Shown here: piece after piece, positions 18,144-28,187 of the stretch
Numbering within the stretch: position 1 is the first letter of the stretch
Layout of the letters: every line of letters begins with the position of its first letter
Assembly: GCA_017306715.1 (NCBI GenBank)
Contig: JAFKHV010000014.1
Location: 1-64,000 of the forward strand
Source of the DNA: Legionella sp.
GTDB lineage: Bacteria; Pseudomonadota; Gammaproteobacteria; Legionellales; Legionellaceae
Direction: 5' to 3'
DNA length: 64,000 nt
Program-made: the position numbers and the translations under genes
Notes under the pieces: generated by a model
Told to the model about the DNA's origin: nothing
The model's input: the letters and a program-made list of their open reading frames with translations, nothing else
The model's database searches: none

Positions 18144-18893
18144 TTAAAGCACTTTGGCTTCATGCTTTAATTTTTCCAGCAACTCATCAACGGATTGCAC
18201 CTTGCTTCCAGCGCTGCGCGTTACCGGGGCACTAACCTTTAAAATTTCTACATGTTTTTTAAGGTTTAAACCAAGGCTCTCTAGATCCCGAATGGTTAAT
18301 TCCTTTCGCTTTGCCTTCATAATGTTCGGCAAGCTTGCATAACGTGGCTCATTAAGACGCAAATCAGTACTCACCACGGCTGGCATCATGACCTGAAGTG
18401 TTTCAAGCCCGCCATCTATTTCGCGCGTTACCCGTAGAAATTCATTGTGTAATTCTATTTTGGAAGCATAAGTTGCTTGGGGCCAATCAAGGAGTGCCGC
18501 AAGCATTTGCGGTGTCTGATTGTTATCCCCATCAATTGCTTGTTTACCCATTAATATAAGGGCTGGTTGTTCTTCAATAGCAATTTTTTGCAGAATTTTG
18601 GCAATATTTAAACTTTCAAGAATTCCTTCTTGTTTAATTAATATGCCTCGATCAGCACCAAGCGCTAACGCATGACGAATGGTTTCCTGACTTGAGTCGC
18701 TGCCGATAGTCACAACGATCACTTCGCTTGCTTGATTCTTCTCACGTAGTCGCAGAGCCTCTTCCACAGCAATCTCATCGAAAGGGTTCATAGACATTTT
18801 GATATTTTGGGTTTCCACCCCACTATTATCCGCCTTGACCCTAACTTTTACGTAAGGATCAATTACACGCTTCACTGCAACGAGAATTTTCAT
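18144..18893 (-). CDS. etfB: Electron transfer flavoprotein beta subunit
   Basis: AMP-binding partner of EtfA. MKILVAVKRVIDPYVKVRV start, MNPFDEIAVEEALRL and the DGDNNQTPQMLAALL region are typical. 249 residues from the ATG at 18893, which has AGAGGA just upstream; the frame also extends to 18926. First gene of etfB-etfA, possibly followed by ald. Confidence 0.95.
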   Translation of the reverse strand: MKILVAVKRVIDPYVKVRVKADNSGVETQNIKMSMNPFDEIAVEEALRLREKNQASEVIVVTIGSDSSQETIRHALALGADRGILIKQEGILESLNIAKILQKIAIEEQPALILMGKQAIDGDNNQTPQMLAALLDWPQATYASKIELHNEFLRVTREIDGGLETLQVMMPAVVSTDLRLNEPRYASLPNIMKAKRKELTIRDLESLGLNLKKHVEILKVSAPVTRSAGSKVQSVDELLEKLKHEAKVL

Positions 18894-18964
18894 AATTCCT
18901 CTTTTGGATAATCGAAACCAATGCATCTTGCCAGAGGTCGCGGCTTGAATTCAAGAGCTTTGAC

Positions 18965-20224
18965 TTAGAAATAATCCATAGTAATTTTATTTGTTAAGGT
19001 ATTATCGTCTGAATGGTTAATTACTGTAGGTTTTGGATAAAAAAACTCTTCCAATATAAAAAGGGTTGCTTTAGCACGAGTTAACGCCTCACCCGTAGCA
19101 CCCTGCCAAATAGCCGAATCTTGTCCATTTTGAGGCAGGAGTTCTCTTATTTGCTGCAACTTCTCCTCTATATTCTTTTTTTTATCACCATCGATTCTTT
19201 GCAAATCTTTAAGCAAGCACTTCACTTTTTTAAGTTTATCTTTGCCCGCACGATAATTTAAAAAAGGTTGCTTTTCCAAATGCTCAAGATGCTTTTCTAA
19301 AGGGAGGGCGACGATTTTAATCTGTGGGTGGCAATAATCCCCGTTTTCGGATATTGATAAACGGGCTAACTCCAGTAACTCGGATACTTCTTCATGAGTA
19401 ATCGCGCCTTGATTTGCCTTCGCAAAGAGCAAACTGGACAGTACATCTGCCACTTCTTCACTTACGGCATAACCTTGACGAAAGGATAAAAAAATCATTT
19501 CCATCAGATTGATTAACAAAGTAGAGGTTGTGGTCGCGCTGACTTTTGCAATTTTTTCGAAAGCCTTACCCACCTCTTGCACCTTGGGTTTATCCGTTTT
19601 AGACACATACTGTCCGCTTTTTAATGTAACAAAATAGAGGAGATACAACACTGAAAGCTGCTTTAAAAAAAGAGAAGCTCCTAAACCAATTGTTGCCACT
19701 GGGAGGGAGGAGAGTATATGTTTTGTTCCATAAGGCGCCGATTGTTGCACTTCAGAGAAATATTCGGTTGATTGATCAATTAGTTTTATAAAACTGGCAT
19801 AGAGTGTTTTTTCAGTATATTGGGTGGCTTTTTTTTCGGAATTAATTAGCCAATGTCTTATTTCGTCCGCATGCTCAATAGATACTGGCGTTAATTCTTT
19901 ATAGTCTTCTGGATGTAACATTTTGCGATAATTGGTATCGAGGCACGTCATTGCGTAATTTGTTTGGGTGTTGGCATTGAGCCAATCAATTAGCGCAGCT
20001 ACCTCGGGCTGTGCGGAAAACAATTTATAGATATCTTCATAATTCTGGGTTATGGTTGCAGTATCCTGGCCATTGGCCAGTAATTCGAAATAAATAAATT
20101 TAGAGAAAAGACGTTGAATCTCTTCTCGTTCCTGGGATTTGATTTCATCTCTGTTAACATAGCATCCCTTCTTTTCATCCCAGTCTGCATACTGGCTGGC
20201 TAATTGTTCCAGTCTTTGCTGCAT
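18965..20224 (-). CDS. Unrecognised 419-residue protein with a hydrophobic mid-segment
   Basis: Family not recognised. It is mostly helical and charged, with a hydrophobic hairpin around residues 170-203 (IGLGASLFLKQLSVLYLLYF) and a second moderately hydrophobic region near 230-255. The C-terminal third is Lys/Glu-rich and coiled-coil-like (KKNIEEKLQQIRELL). The ATG at 20224 has a strong AAGGGAG site. It follows the PAP2 phosphatase by 23 bases on the same strand, so they are probably cotranscribed. A membrane-targeted effector is possible but unsupported beyond composition. Confidence 0.6.
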   Translation of the reverse strand: MQQRLEQLASQYADWDEKKGCYVNRDEIKSQEREEIQRLFSKFIYFELLANGQDTATITQNYEDIYKLFSAQPEVAALIDWLNANTQTNYAMTCLDTNYRKMLHPEDYKELTPVSIEHADEIRHWLINSEKKATQYTEKTLYASFIKLIDQSTEYFSEVQQSAPYGTKHILSSLPVATIGLGASLFLKQLSVLYLLYFVTLKSGQYVSKTDKPKVQEVGKAFEKIAKVSATTTSTLLINLMEMIFLSFRQGYAVSEEVADVLSSLLFAKANQGAITHEEVSELLELARLSISENGDYCHPQIKIVALPLEKHLEHLEKQPFLNYRAGKDKLKKVKCLLKDLQRIDGDKKKNIEEKLQQIRELLPQNGQDSAIWQGATGEALTRAKATLFILEEFFYPKPTVINHSDDNTLTNKITMDYF

Positions 20225-20247
20225 AAATTTCTCCCTTGAGAACTCCT

Positions 20248-20895
20248 TTACATGATAATTGCCTGCTGATTAAAATCGCCGTGTTTCTGCAAATATTGAG
20301 TGTAGTAACCAATAACTAATATGCTTAAGTAAAAACCGGTCATAACATCACTTAAGTAATGGTAGTAAAGAAGAACGCGTGATGCAGCAACCAGGAGCGC
20401 GATGGTCATTAATAAATAAAAAAAACGCGGAAATAGGATACCGACCGCAGCCGCGACACCAACAATAGTCATCGTGTGTCCAGAGGGAAAGGACCAAAAA
20501 TCCCCTTTTAACTGTACCCAATAAAAACCAAACTCATGGGTGGTAAAAAGTAGCTCGGGACGCGCGCGACTTAGCATAACCTTCAGTACCAAGCAGACTA
20601 AATTTACAGCGACTACAGCGCCTAACAAATACCATGCACGCCATTCATTACTCTTGTCCCTTTTTACAAACCGGAAAAAGAGTGCTGTCATTAAGAAAAT
20701 AGGTACATATATTGACCATTTCCCGAGCATGGTTAGAAGAACTAGAACGGGCGTACTTACCCTTAAATTTAAGGGGTATAAGTAATTCGCTAAATTTTTA
20801 TCTACGTAATTATAAGCCAAGAATACCAGTATGACATAAATCATGATCACCAGCGGTTTTCGCATGAAATTGAATGTTTGCGTAAATTGCGTCAT
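20248..20895 (-). CDS. PAP2-family membrane phosphatase
   Basis: Inner-membrane lipid phosphatase of the PAP2 type. All three catalytic motifs are visible: KVMLSRARP, PSGHT and SRVLLYYHYLSDV (conserved Arg, His, Asp). 215 residues with about six membrane segments. Likely substrates are lipid phosphates such as undecaprenyl pyrophosphate, phosphatidylglycerol phosphate or lipid A phosphates; the sequence alone does not choose. Probably transcribed with the following hypothetical gene. Confidence 0.88.
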   Translation of the reverse strand: MTQFTQTFNFMRKPLVIMIYVILVFLAYNYVDKNLANYLYPLNLRVSTPVLVLLTMLGKWSIYVPIFLMTALFFRFVKRDKSNEWRAWYLLGAVVAVNLVCLVLKVMLSRARPELLFTTHEFGFYWVQLKGDFWSFPSGHTMTIVGVAAAVGILFPRFFYLLMTIALLVAASRVLLYYHYLSDVMTGFYLSILVIGYYTQYLQKHGDFNQQAIIM

Positions 20896-21124
20896 TGATG
20901 TTCCTTAATATTGAATCAAAAGCCAGTTAGTCCCAGCGTAACTTTGACCATTGAACAATAATTTCTCGGTAGTCTCAAGAAGTTTTAATTTAATTTAGTT
21001 CCCAAAATAATTTCCTCTTCCCTAAGCATTAGGCAACCCCCTCGTATTAAAAATGTTTTTCATAACTAGGATTCGTCTGAAGGATAAGCTAGAATAACGT
21101 AGAATTATCTAACTCGACTTCTTC

Positions 21125-21784
21125 ATGCCAGAATTTACCCTAATTCAACAAATTTGCATTTGGGCCTTGCCGGTTTTACTGAGCATTACTTTACATGAAG
21201 TGGCACATGGTTATGTCGCGAATCTTTGTGGGGACACGACCGCAAAAATGTTTGGTCGATTAAGTCTTAATCCATTACGCCATATAGACCTCATAGGGAC
21301 GATTATCATTCCTCTGGTTATCGGTGTACTCACCCATTTTAATTTTGTAATTGGATATGCCAAACCAGTACCTGTGAGTTGGAATCAATTAAGACATCCG
21401 CGTCGTGATATGATTTTAGTCACCTTGGCAGGACCCATGGCTAATCTGTTGATGGCATTAATTTGGGGTATTGCACTAAAAATTGCACTTTCGGCACATC
21501 CACAGTCCTCAATGGGTGCCCTATTTCTTTTTGCTTCTGCTCAAGCAGGTATTCTAATTAATTTAGTGTTAGCCGCATTAAATTTACTACCCATTCCCCC
21601 ACTAGACGGTAGCCGTGTTGTCAGCAGCCTGTTACCGCCGCGCCAGGCTATGCTTTACGAACGTATAGAACCTTACGGTTTCTATATACTCATCTTACTC
21701 ATGCTCACAGGAATATTAAGCTCCATACTAAGCCCTATAATTAATTTTGGTTATCACAGCTTACTTAGTTTATTACGTCTATGA
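21125..21784 (+). CDS. Site-2 protease family (M50) membrane metalloprotease
   Basis: 219 residues, small integral membrane zinc protease. SITLHEVAHGYVA contains the HExxH zinc motif, and NLLPIPPLDGSRV is the second conserved motif with the metal-ligand Asp. There is no PDZ domain, unlike RseP, so it belongs to the compact Rv0359-like group. Substrate unknown. Its stop overlaps the pdxB start by 4 bases. Confidence 0.88.
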   Translation: MPEFTLIQQICIWALPVLLSITLHEVAHGYVANLCGDTTAKMFGRLSLNPLRHIDLIGTIIIPLVIGVLTHFNFVIGYAKPVPVSWNQLRHPRRDMILVTLAGPMANLLMALIWGIALKIALSAHPQSSMGALFLFASAQAGILINLVLAALNLLPIPPLDGSRVVSSLLPPRQAMLYERIEPYGFYILILLMLTGILSSILSPIINFGYHSLLSLLRL

Positions 21785-22857
21785 AGATTTTAGCTGATGC
21801 ATCTTTGCCTAACCTGGAACAATTTTTCCCCGCCCCATTTATTTTAACCTGTTATCATCAGGCAAAGGAAATTCCTAACTTAATAGCTGGTCAAGAAATA
21901 CTACTTTGTCGTGCAACGTTAAAAGTTAATCAACAATTATTGCAAGGGCACACACTTAGATATGTTGCCACCGCAACCAGTGGTTTAGATCATTTAGACT
22001 TAGACTGGCTAGAAAAAGAACACATAAAAGTCCTCGATGCAAAAGGTGCCAATGCAACTGCTGTAGCGGATTATGTAATGGCTTGCTTTGCCTACTTACG
22101 TCATCATAAACTTTTTTCCGGGGTTACCGCAGGGGTTATTGGTATGGGGCATGTGGGAAGCATCGTTGCCAGGCGGCTCAGTCACTGTGGTTTAAAAGTT
22201 GTTCGTTATGACCCACCTAAAGAGCTAGTTGATAAGGATTTTCAGAGTTGTTCTTTAAGAGAACTGCAGCAGGTCGATCTCATCTCGATACATGCTGAGT
22301 TACACGACCGACCTTTCCATCCAACCACAAATTTACTAGACCATAATTTTTTAGCGAGCCTCAAGCCTCAATGTGTCCTTATCAACGCTGCCCGAGGTGG
22401 AATTGTTGCAGAACAAAGCCTGCCTCTATTTGCTTCACAGCTCATTTACTGCACCGATGTTTATGATCATGAGCCGGATATAAATCCCCAAATTATCGAG
22501 CAAGCTTTGTTATGCACCCCGCACATTGCAGGTCATAGTATTGAGGCCAAATATCGTGCTTTAGCGATTATCAGTGAGAACCTGCACCGTCTGTATGATA
22601 TGGACCAACCCTTGTTCAATCCGCCCTTGCCTGATAAGGTTCAATTCAGTAAGGAACAAACCTGGGAACAGCAACTACTATCTTTATACGACCCGAGTTC
22701 CGAAACGCATAAACTCAAAACGGCTCCAGATAAAAGAGCTGCGTTCCTTGACCTGAGAAAACAACACAACAAACGACATGATTTTAATCAATTTCTTTAT
22801 CCTGAGTTAGGCGATAACATGAAATTGTGTTTAGGTGGTGATGTTAATCAGCATTGA
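21781..22857 (+). CDS. pdxB: Erythronate-4-phosphate dehydrogenase
   Basis: Second step of the DXP-dependent pyridoxal phosphate pathway. Seen: the dinucleotide site GVIGMGHVGSIVARRL, the D-2-hydroxyacid dehydrogenase signature around LKPQCVLINAARGGIV, the catalytic His in TPHIAGHSIEAKYRA, and a C-terminal dimerisation extension. 358 residues. Translation is coupled to the M50 gene; the 3' end overlaps convergent murE by 14 bases. Confidence 0.93.
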   Translation: MKILADASLPNLEQFFPAPFILTCYHQAKEIPNLIAGQEILLCRATLKVNQQLLQGHTLRYVATATSGLDHLDLDWLEKEHIKVLDAKGANATAVADYVMACFAYLRHHKLFSGVTAGVIGMGHVGSIVARRLSHCGLKVVRYDPPKELVDKDFQSCSLRELQQVDLISIHAELHDRPFHPTTNLLDHNFLASLKPQCVLINAARGGIVAEQSLPLFASQLIYCTDVYDHEPDINPQIIEQALLCTPHIAGHSIEAKYRALAIISENLHRLYDMDQPLFNPPLPDKVQFSKEQTWEQQLLSLYDPSSETHKLKTAPDKRAAFLDLRKQHNKRHDFNQFLYPELGDNMKLCLGGDVNQH

Positions 22858-24304
22858 GGCGCTGGACTACTTCTTGATCTGAAAACGGATATTTCACGTC
22901 CCCAATTTGCTGATAATCTTCATGGCCTTTGCCAGCGATAAGAATAATATCATCGGGTTGTGCTTGTTTCAGAGCAAAGGCTATAGCTTCCTCGCGCTTA
23001 ATAATAATTTTAACTTGATGGTCAGTTGAAATTCCCTGAGCAATATCTGCAATAATAGATTCTGGTTCTTCGTGTCGCGGATTATCACTGGTAATCACAA
23101 CAAAATCAGCATAGTTACTGGCGATTTTGCCCATTAAAGGACGTTTACTACGGTCTCTGTTGCCACCACAACCAAAGATCACCCATAAATGTTGATGAGG
23201 TAATTGTTTTAAAGTCTGTAAAGCATTTTCCAAAGCATCAGGGGTATGCGCATAATCAACCAATACACAGGGCTTTTGGGCAACAATCTCTAAACGCCCT
23301 GGAGCCGGCTTTAAATCTGCAATGGCTCTTATTACATTTTCAGGAGTAAATCCCGCACTCACCAAACACCCAAATAATGCCAAAGTATTATAAATATTAA
23401 ACACTCCCAAGGCATTCATATGCACCTGAAATTCGCCCCACCCAGAATCGATAGTTATCTGTGTCCCCCGTATATCCATCTGCCAATGCTTCACATTTAG
23501 TTTGCACGGGTTTTGCATCCCATAGGTTATCAATTCCACTTGAGCATTGAGCGCTTGGGTCATTTGTGCGGCATAGGGGTCATCTATATTAATGATTGCT
23601 TGTTGCAGTGACCCGTAACTGAATAACTTAGCCTTCGCCTGTGCATAATGTGCCATCGTTTGATGAAAATCGAGATGGTCCAATGTGAGATTAGTAAAAA
23701 TAGCTTGCGTGAATTGGATTGCGTCTACACGATGCAAAGCAAGAGCATGTGATGACACTTCCATACACACATACTTGATTCCCGAATCCCGATAGGAAGC
23801 AAGTAATTTTTGTAATTGTAAGGCATCGGGTGTGGTGTTATCCAAGGGGTGTAACTGGTTCACCCTACCCTGACCTATCGTTCCAATATACGCGGCGTGC
23901 TCACCCAACAATTCCAAAGCTTGGGCTAATTGAAAAGCAATAGTGGTCTTACCATTGGTTCCGGTAACGCCTATAACATGTAACGTCTGGGAAGGCTGTT
24001 GATAAAACCTGCTCGCAATTTCGGGTAATTTTTCCACCAGATGGGGCACCGCAAGGCAGGGTATGGAAAAATTAGGCTTTACGGGTACAGGAATATCTTC
24101 TGCTTCATAAAGGATGGCTACAGCCCCTGCAGCCACTGCTGAATCGAGAAAAAGACGACCATCTGCCTTAGCACCGGGGTAGGCAATAAATAAATCTCCT
24201 GCTGTTACTAAACGACTATCATTCTGTATCCCGAGAATTTCAATATCGGTATCGTGGAAATCGATACTGTCAGCCCAGGGGGTTAGTATGCTTGCTAGTT
24301 TCAT
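22844..24304 (-). CDS. murE: UDP-MurNAc-tripeptide ligase (meso-diaminopimelate adding)
   Basis: Adds meso-DAP to UDP-MurNAc-L-Ala-D-Glu. The ATP site GVTGTNGKTT, the YVCMEVSSHALAL region and the DNPRHEEP motif (DNPR marks meso-DAP rather than lysine specificity) are all visible. 486 residues. Last gene of this dcw block. murF and mraY do not follow; the cluster stops at pdxB, so the rest must lie elsewhere. Confidence 0.95.
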   Translation of the reverse strand: MKLASILTPWADSIDFHDTDIEILGIQNDSRLVTAGDLFIAYPGAKADGRLFLDSAVAAGAVAILYEAEDIPVPVKPNFSIPCLAVPHLVEKLPEIASRFYQQPSQTLHVIGVTGTNGKTTIAFQLAQALELLGEHAAYIGTIGQGRVNQLHPLDNTTPDALQLQKLLASYRDSGIKYVCMEVSSHALALHRVDAIQFTQAIFTNLTLDHLDFHQTMAHYAQAKAKLFSYGSLQQAIINIDDPYAAQMTQALNAQVELITYGMQNPCKLNVKHWQMDIRGTQITIDSGWGEFQVHMNALGVFNIYNTLALFGCLVSAGFTPENVIRAIADLKPAPGRLEIVAQKPCVLVDYAHTPDALENALQTLKQLPHQHLWVIFGCGGNRDRSKRPLMGKIASNYADFVVITSDNPRHEEPESIIADIAQGISTDHQVKIIIKREEAIAFALKQAQPDDIILIAGKGHEDYQQIGDVKYPFSDQEVVQRLNAD

Positions 24305-24323
24305 TCAATACTCCCTGGCAAAT

Positions 24324-25994
24324 TTATGTTAGTAATTCATCGGTTGGTATATTAAACAAACGTAAGGCACTACTCATCACTTTAGAAAATAAAGGTGCTG
24401 CCACTGCCGCAGCATAGTAGCCTTTACGAGAAGGCTCATGGATAATAACAACAACAACAAATTTAGGTTTAGACACGGGAGCGATACCTATAAAACTCGA
24501 GGTGTAACGACGATCTTTGTATCCATCCTTACCGGCAACACGTGCCGTTCCGGTTTTACCGGCAACTCGGTAACCTGGGACTCGGGCAGCTTTCCCTGTA
24601 CCATCTTTCCCCAAAACAGCCTCCATCATAGCAAGTACTTGCTTTGCGGTAGTCGCTTTTATGACTTGCGCACTTTTTGCTGGAGGATCATTGTGTAACA
24701 AGGTTATCGGAATTAACTTGCCCTCATTGGCAAAAATCATATTTGCTTTCGCTAATTGTAACGCAGTTACCGATAGACCATAGCCAAATCCAAGAGTCGC
24801 CAGAACGAAGGGATTGGCATCTTTTAATTTCACAATATTTCCTTCGCTTTCACCAGGATAAGCACTTTCGGTTTTTTGACCAAAACCGCTTCTTTGTAAA
24901 ACACCAATGAGTTGCTCAGGAGGGCTTGCTAATACCATTTTAGTCACCCCGACGTTACTTGAATGTTGTAAAATTCCAGTAACATCAAGTACACCGTAGT
25001 TATGAATATCGCGAACGGTATGCCCATGAACGGTCATATAACTTGGATTGGTATCAATTACCGTATTGGGTTTAAATTGCCCTGTTTCCAGTGCGCTGGC
25101 GATACTAAAGGTTTTTATCACGGAGCCTGGCTCAAACATGTCTGTAACCGCCCGGTTGCGGTAGGTGTCTTTATCATATCGTCCACGAGTATTTGGATTG
25201 TAAGAGGGAAAATTGGCCATTGCGAGTACTTCGCCATTGACCGTATCCACAACCACCACCGAGCCTGATTTTGCCCCAAACTCTTCAACTGTTTTCGTAA
25301 GCTCACTGTAGGCAAGATATTGTAAGCGCCGGTCAATACTTAAAACCAAATTTCTTCCCGGCCTGGGTTCTTTAATGATATTGAGTTCTTCAATTACCCG
25401 ACCGAGGCGGTCTTTAATCACCCTTTTTTTACCGACAATGCCGCTTAGCCAATCCTGATAAGCAAGCTCAATACCTTCTAAACCCTGATCATCGACATTG
25501 GTAAATCCAATCAGTTGAGAAATACTATCTGAATCGGGGTAATAGCGTTTAAATTCCCTTTGAAAATTTACTCCGGGTATTTTTAATCGTTTAATACTTT
25601 TAGCTAATGCTGGTGGCAGCTGTCGTTGCAGGTATAAAAATTCTCGATTGTCTTTTTGCGCATTAACAATTTTTCTACTTAACTCTTTGGGCGTTAAATG
25701 CAGATACTTCGCTAAAGACATAAATTGCTCTTTATCGGAAGAGAATTCTTTTGGATTAATCCATACAGATTCTACAGGGGTGCTAATCGCAAGAGGCGCA
25801 CCGTTGCGATCGGTAATCATACCCCGGTACGCTGGAATATCGACGATGCGCAAGCTCCGTGCATTACCTTGACCTTGCAAAAACTGACGATGCAAGACGG
25901 TCAAATCCACCATGCGCCAAATAATAATTGCGAGTAATAGTAAGAAGAAAGCAGCAACAATACTTAATCGAGCAAGATGTCGCGATATTTTCAT
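24324..25994 (-). CDS. ftsI: Peptidoglycan transpeptidase FtsI (PBP3)
   Basis: Septum-specific class B PBP. N-terminal membrane anchor (about 11-30), dimerisation domain with RGMITDRNGAPLA, and a transpeptidase domain with FEPGSVIKTFS (catalytic Ser in SVIK), SSNVGVTK and the VAGKTGTARV box. 556 residues. A 248-base gap separates it from ftsL, where genes normally touch. Confidence 0.95.
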   Translation of the reverse strand: MKISRHLARLSIVAAFFLLLLAIIIWRMVDLTVLHRQFLQGQGNARSLRIVDIPAYRGMITDRNGAPLAISTPVESVWINPKEFSSDKEQFMSLAKYLHLTPKELSRKIVNAQKDNREFLYLQRQLPPALAKSIKRLKIPGVNFQREFKRYYPDSDSISQLIGFTNVDDQGLEGIELAYQDWLSGIVGKKRVIKDRLGRVIEELNIIKEPRPGRNLVLSIDRRLQYLAYSELTKTVEEFGAKSGSVVVVDTVNGEVLAMANFPSYNPNTRGRYDKDTYRNRAVTDMFEPGSVIKTFSIASALETGQFKPNTVIDTNPSYMTVHGHTVRDIHNYGVLDVTGILQHSSNVGVTKMVLASPPEQLIGVLQRSGFGQKTESAYPGESEGNIVKLKDANPFVLATLGFGYGLSVTALQLAKANMIFANEGKLIPITLLHNDPPAKSAQVIKATTAKQVLAMMEAVLGKDGTGKAARVPGYRVAGKTGTARVAGKDGYKDRRYTSSFIGIAPVSKPKFVVVVIIHEPSRKGYYAAAVAAPLFSKVMSSALRLFNIPTDELLT

Positions 25995-26242
25995 GATTTG
26001 CCACTCAATTTAAATTATATCCATGAAGGGATTAAGCGCTTAAAATGTCAGTGCAGTCACTCAACTTTAATAACCCGGGTAAAACATATAATAAACTTGA
26101 ATATTCATTAAGCTCTAAAGGTCAAACATTTTGTGACCATAACCAGAGTGTTAATAAGTAGGATGATTCAAGTTGCTTACCAAGCAAGAGCTTACCTAAA
26201 GCTATTACAAACCGCGATAATACTCATTTATCAATTATAATT

Positions 26243-26584
26243 CTACTGCCGTTTGTGTAACCAATAAGTATGCTGGCTCGAGGGTAAATCCATATCAAGC
26301 TTTACGCGCGCTAATTCTTCAACCCGTGCGGGCGTTGCCAGGCTTGCCTGCTCTAACAATAATTGTCCCCATTGTAATTCCAATTTATGGGATTGTTGTT
26401 GTTGTTGCTCCACTTGACTAAATGTGGAACGGTACGAATTTGTGGTGTAGACTACAGCCAAAGCACTGATTAAAATGGAAGCAATCAAAGCAATCAGTAA
26501 ATACATCGATTTTGTTAGATGCATATCCGCCCAATGCCCATTAAACAAAGTTCCTTGATTAATAACTTTAGCTGCCGCATTCAT
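26243..26584 (-). CDS. ftsL: Cell division protein FtsL
   Basis: Small bitopic divisome protein. 113 residues: cytoplasmic N-terminus, membrane segment about 28-50 ([19 protein letters not shown]), then a periplasmic coiled coil rich in Gln ending in [19 protein letters not shown]. The start overlaps rsmH by 4 bases, as usual in the dcw cluster. Confidence 0.9.
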   Translation of the reverse strand: MNAAAKVINQGTLFNGHWADMHLTKSMYLLIALIASILISALAVVYTTNSYRSTFSQVEQQQQQSHKLELQWGQLLLEQASLATPARVEELARVKLDMDLPSSQHTYWLHKRQ

Positions 26585-27501
26585 GCTTGTTTCTCCCCGA
26601 TTCTTAGTACAGCACTTCGAGATCTCATATTATTTCTTACTTCCTCTTCTTTTGGCTTTATAGCTTTACCTACTCTTTTAAAATCTGTTTTTAATGCAAA
26701 ATCGGTTAGGGGTATTTCCTTTGGAAGTTTATCCCCCTCCTCCCGGTGTCGCATAAATTGTTTAACGATCCGGTCTTCCAGAGAATGAAAGCTTATGACC
26801 GCTAAACGACCTTGAGGAGCTAATATACGTACGCTTTGTTCAAGGCACATTTTTAAATCGTCTAACTCCTGATTAACATAAATACGAATCGCCTGAAATA
26901 CACGTGTTGCAGGATGTTTGTGTTTCTCCCATTGTGGATTTGCTGCTTTAACAATCTCTGCTAACTCCAAAGTGGATTGAATAGGTTGCTCCATTCTTGC
27001 TGTAACAATTGCGCGAGCAATACGTCCAGCAAAACGTTCTTCACCATACTCTCGAAACACAGCAGCCATATCGTCAGCGGATAATTCGTTGACAAATACT
27101 TCGGCACTGAATTTCTGTGATGTATTCATCCGCATGTCCAGCGGTCCATCCTGCATAAAGCTAAAACCACGTGCTGCATTATCAAGCTGGGGTGAGGAAA
27201 CCCCTAAATCCAATAGAATCCCATTTACTTGGCCGGCTACACCTGCGCTCTGCGCAAATTGTTCTATTTCAGCAAAAGAGCCATGAAAAATATGAAATCG
27301 TGGATCTTTACCAAACAGTTCGTGAGCATGAGCAACAGCAGCTAAATCTTTATCCACAGCATAAAGTTTTCCATAAGGTCCCAGATGCTTTAAGATTTCC
27401 TGACTATGCCCACCACGCCCAAAGGTGCCATCAAAATAAATACCGTCTTCTCTAATTGCCAAACCGTTTATTGATTCTTCGAGCAACACTGATTGATGCA
27501 T
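26581..27501 (-). CDS. rsmH: 16S rRNA m4C1402 methyltransferase RsmH
   Basis: SAM-dependent N4-methylation of C1402 in 16S r[14 protein letters not shown] is the SAM site, and [14 protein letters not shown] and [18 protein letters not shown] are signature blocks. The ATG at 27501 is preferred because AAGGTG precedes it. An upstream in-frame GTG at 27510 is the GTG within that ribosome site. 306 residues. Confidence 0.95.
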   Translation of the reverse strand: MHQSVLLEESINGLAIREDGIYFDGTFGRGGHSQEILKHLGPYGKLYAVDKDLAAVAHAHELFGKDPRFHIFHGSFAEIEQFAQSAGVAGQVNGILLDLGVSSPQLDNAARGFSFMQDGPLDMRMNTSQKFSAEVFVNELSADDMAAVFREYGEERFAGRIARAIVTARMEQPIQSTLELAEIVKAANPQWEKHKHPATRVFQAIRIYVNQELDDLKMCLEQSVRILAPQGRLAVISFHSLEDRIVKQFMRHREEGDKLPKEIPLTDFALKTDFKRVGKAIKPKEEEVRNNMRSRSAVLRIGEKQA

Positions 27502-27511
27502 TTGGATCACC

Positions 27512-27970
27512 TTAAAGAGAAAAGTTTTTCATTTCATCAGGCAAACTATTGTCACCCGCGCTCTCCTCGGCAAGCCATGCGTTACGGCGTGTCTCCCAAA
27601 GTTCATTACTCCATACTTCAAACTTATTACCCTGACCTATCATCACGACATCTTTATCCAACTGGGCATAGTTTCTCAAAACTGGAGGCACAAGAATCCT
27701 CCCACTTGCATCGATTTCAATATCGGTAGCATGTCCAATCAATAAGCGTTGGATTCTGCGTGCTGCAGCATTAAAACTGGGCAGTTTCTGCAGGTTATTT
27801 TCTATCACTTGCCATTGGGGGGCTGTGTACAACAACAAACAGGTTTCTTCAGTATCAATCGTTACCACCAGAGGTGTTTTTTCCTCGGTGCACAACGCCG
27901 TACGATAACGCGTGGGTATAGCCATGCGTCCTTTAGCGTCGATTGTAATGTTATTGATTCCTCGGAACAT
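27512..27970 (-). CDS. mraZ: Transcriptional regulator MraZ
   Basis: AbrB-fold DNA-binding repressor of the dcw cluster. Two SpoVT/AbrB repeats: the first starts [23 protein letters not shown] and the second around [21 protein letters not shown]. 152 residues from the ATG at 27970; the frame extends to a GTG at 28000, which would fall inside the operator. First gene of mraZ-rsmH-ftsL-ftsI-murE and probably self-regulating through the repeats at 27996-28030. Confidence 0.95.
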   Translation of the reverse strand: MFRGINNITIDAKGRMAIPTRYRTALCTEEKTPLVVTIDTEETCLLLYTAPQWQVIENNLQKLPSFNAAARRIQRLLIGHATDIEIDASGRILVPPVLRNYAQLDKDVVMIGQGNKFEVWSNELWETRRNAWLAEESAGDNSLPDEMKNFSL

Positions 27971-27995
27971 GATTTTTCTCAGTGAAGAAACAACC

Positions 27996-28030
27996 TCCAC
28001 AATTTTCCACTTTCTGGTATTTTAACCCAC
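27996..28030 (-). promoter_or_regulatory. MraZ operator: 10-bp-period GTGGR repeats
   Basis: On the minus strand four pentamers spaced exactly 10 bases apart read GTGGG, ATACC, GTGGA, GTGGA; three of the four match. Known MraZ sites are TGGGN repeats with 5-base spacers, so spacing and core agree. The array covers the start region between the promoter and the mraZ ATG. Confidence 0.6.
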
Positions 28031-28038
28031 ATTTATAC

Positions 28039-28068
28039 ACTATAGAAACACATTTCTACACTCGTCAA
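28039..28068 (-). promoter_or_regulatory. Promoter of the mraZ-murE operon
   Basis: Minus strand TTGACG, 18 bases, TATAGT. Predicted start is near 28032, immediately before the MraZ repeat array. Confidence 0.6.
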
Positions 28069-28187
28069 GAAAAAAAATTATTTTTATTGCAGAAAATGGG
28101 TTCAAGATGGAATTTAATTGGGGCAAATCGGATTGATAAGATTCAATCCGACTGAACTTAACTTAAAAATGAGGGAGGCTGGTTTAA

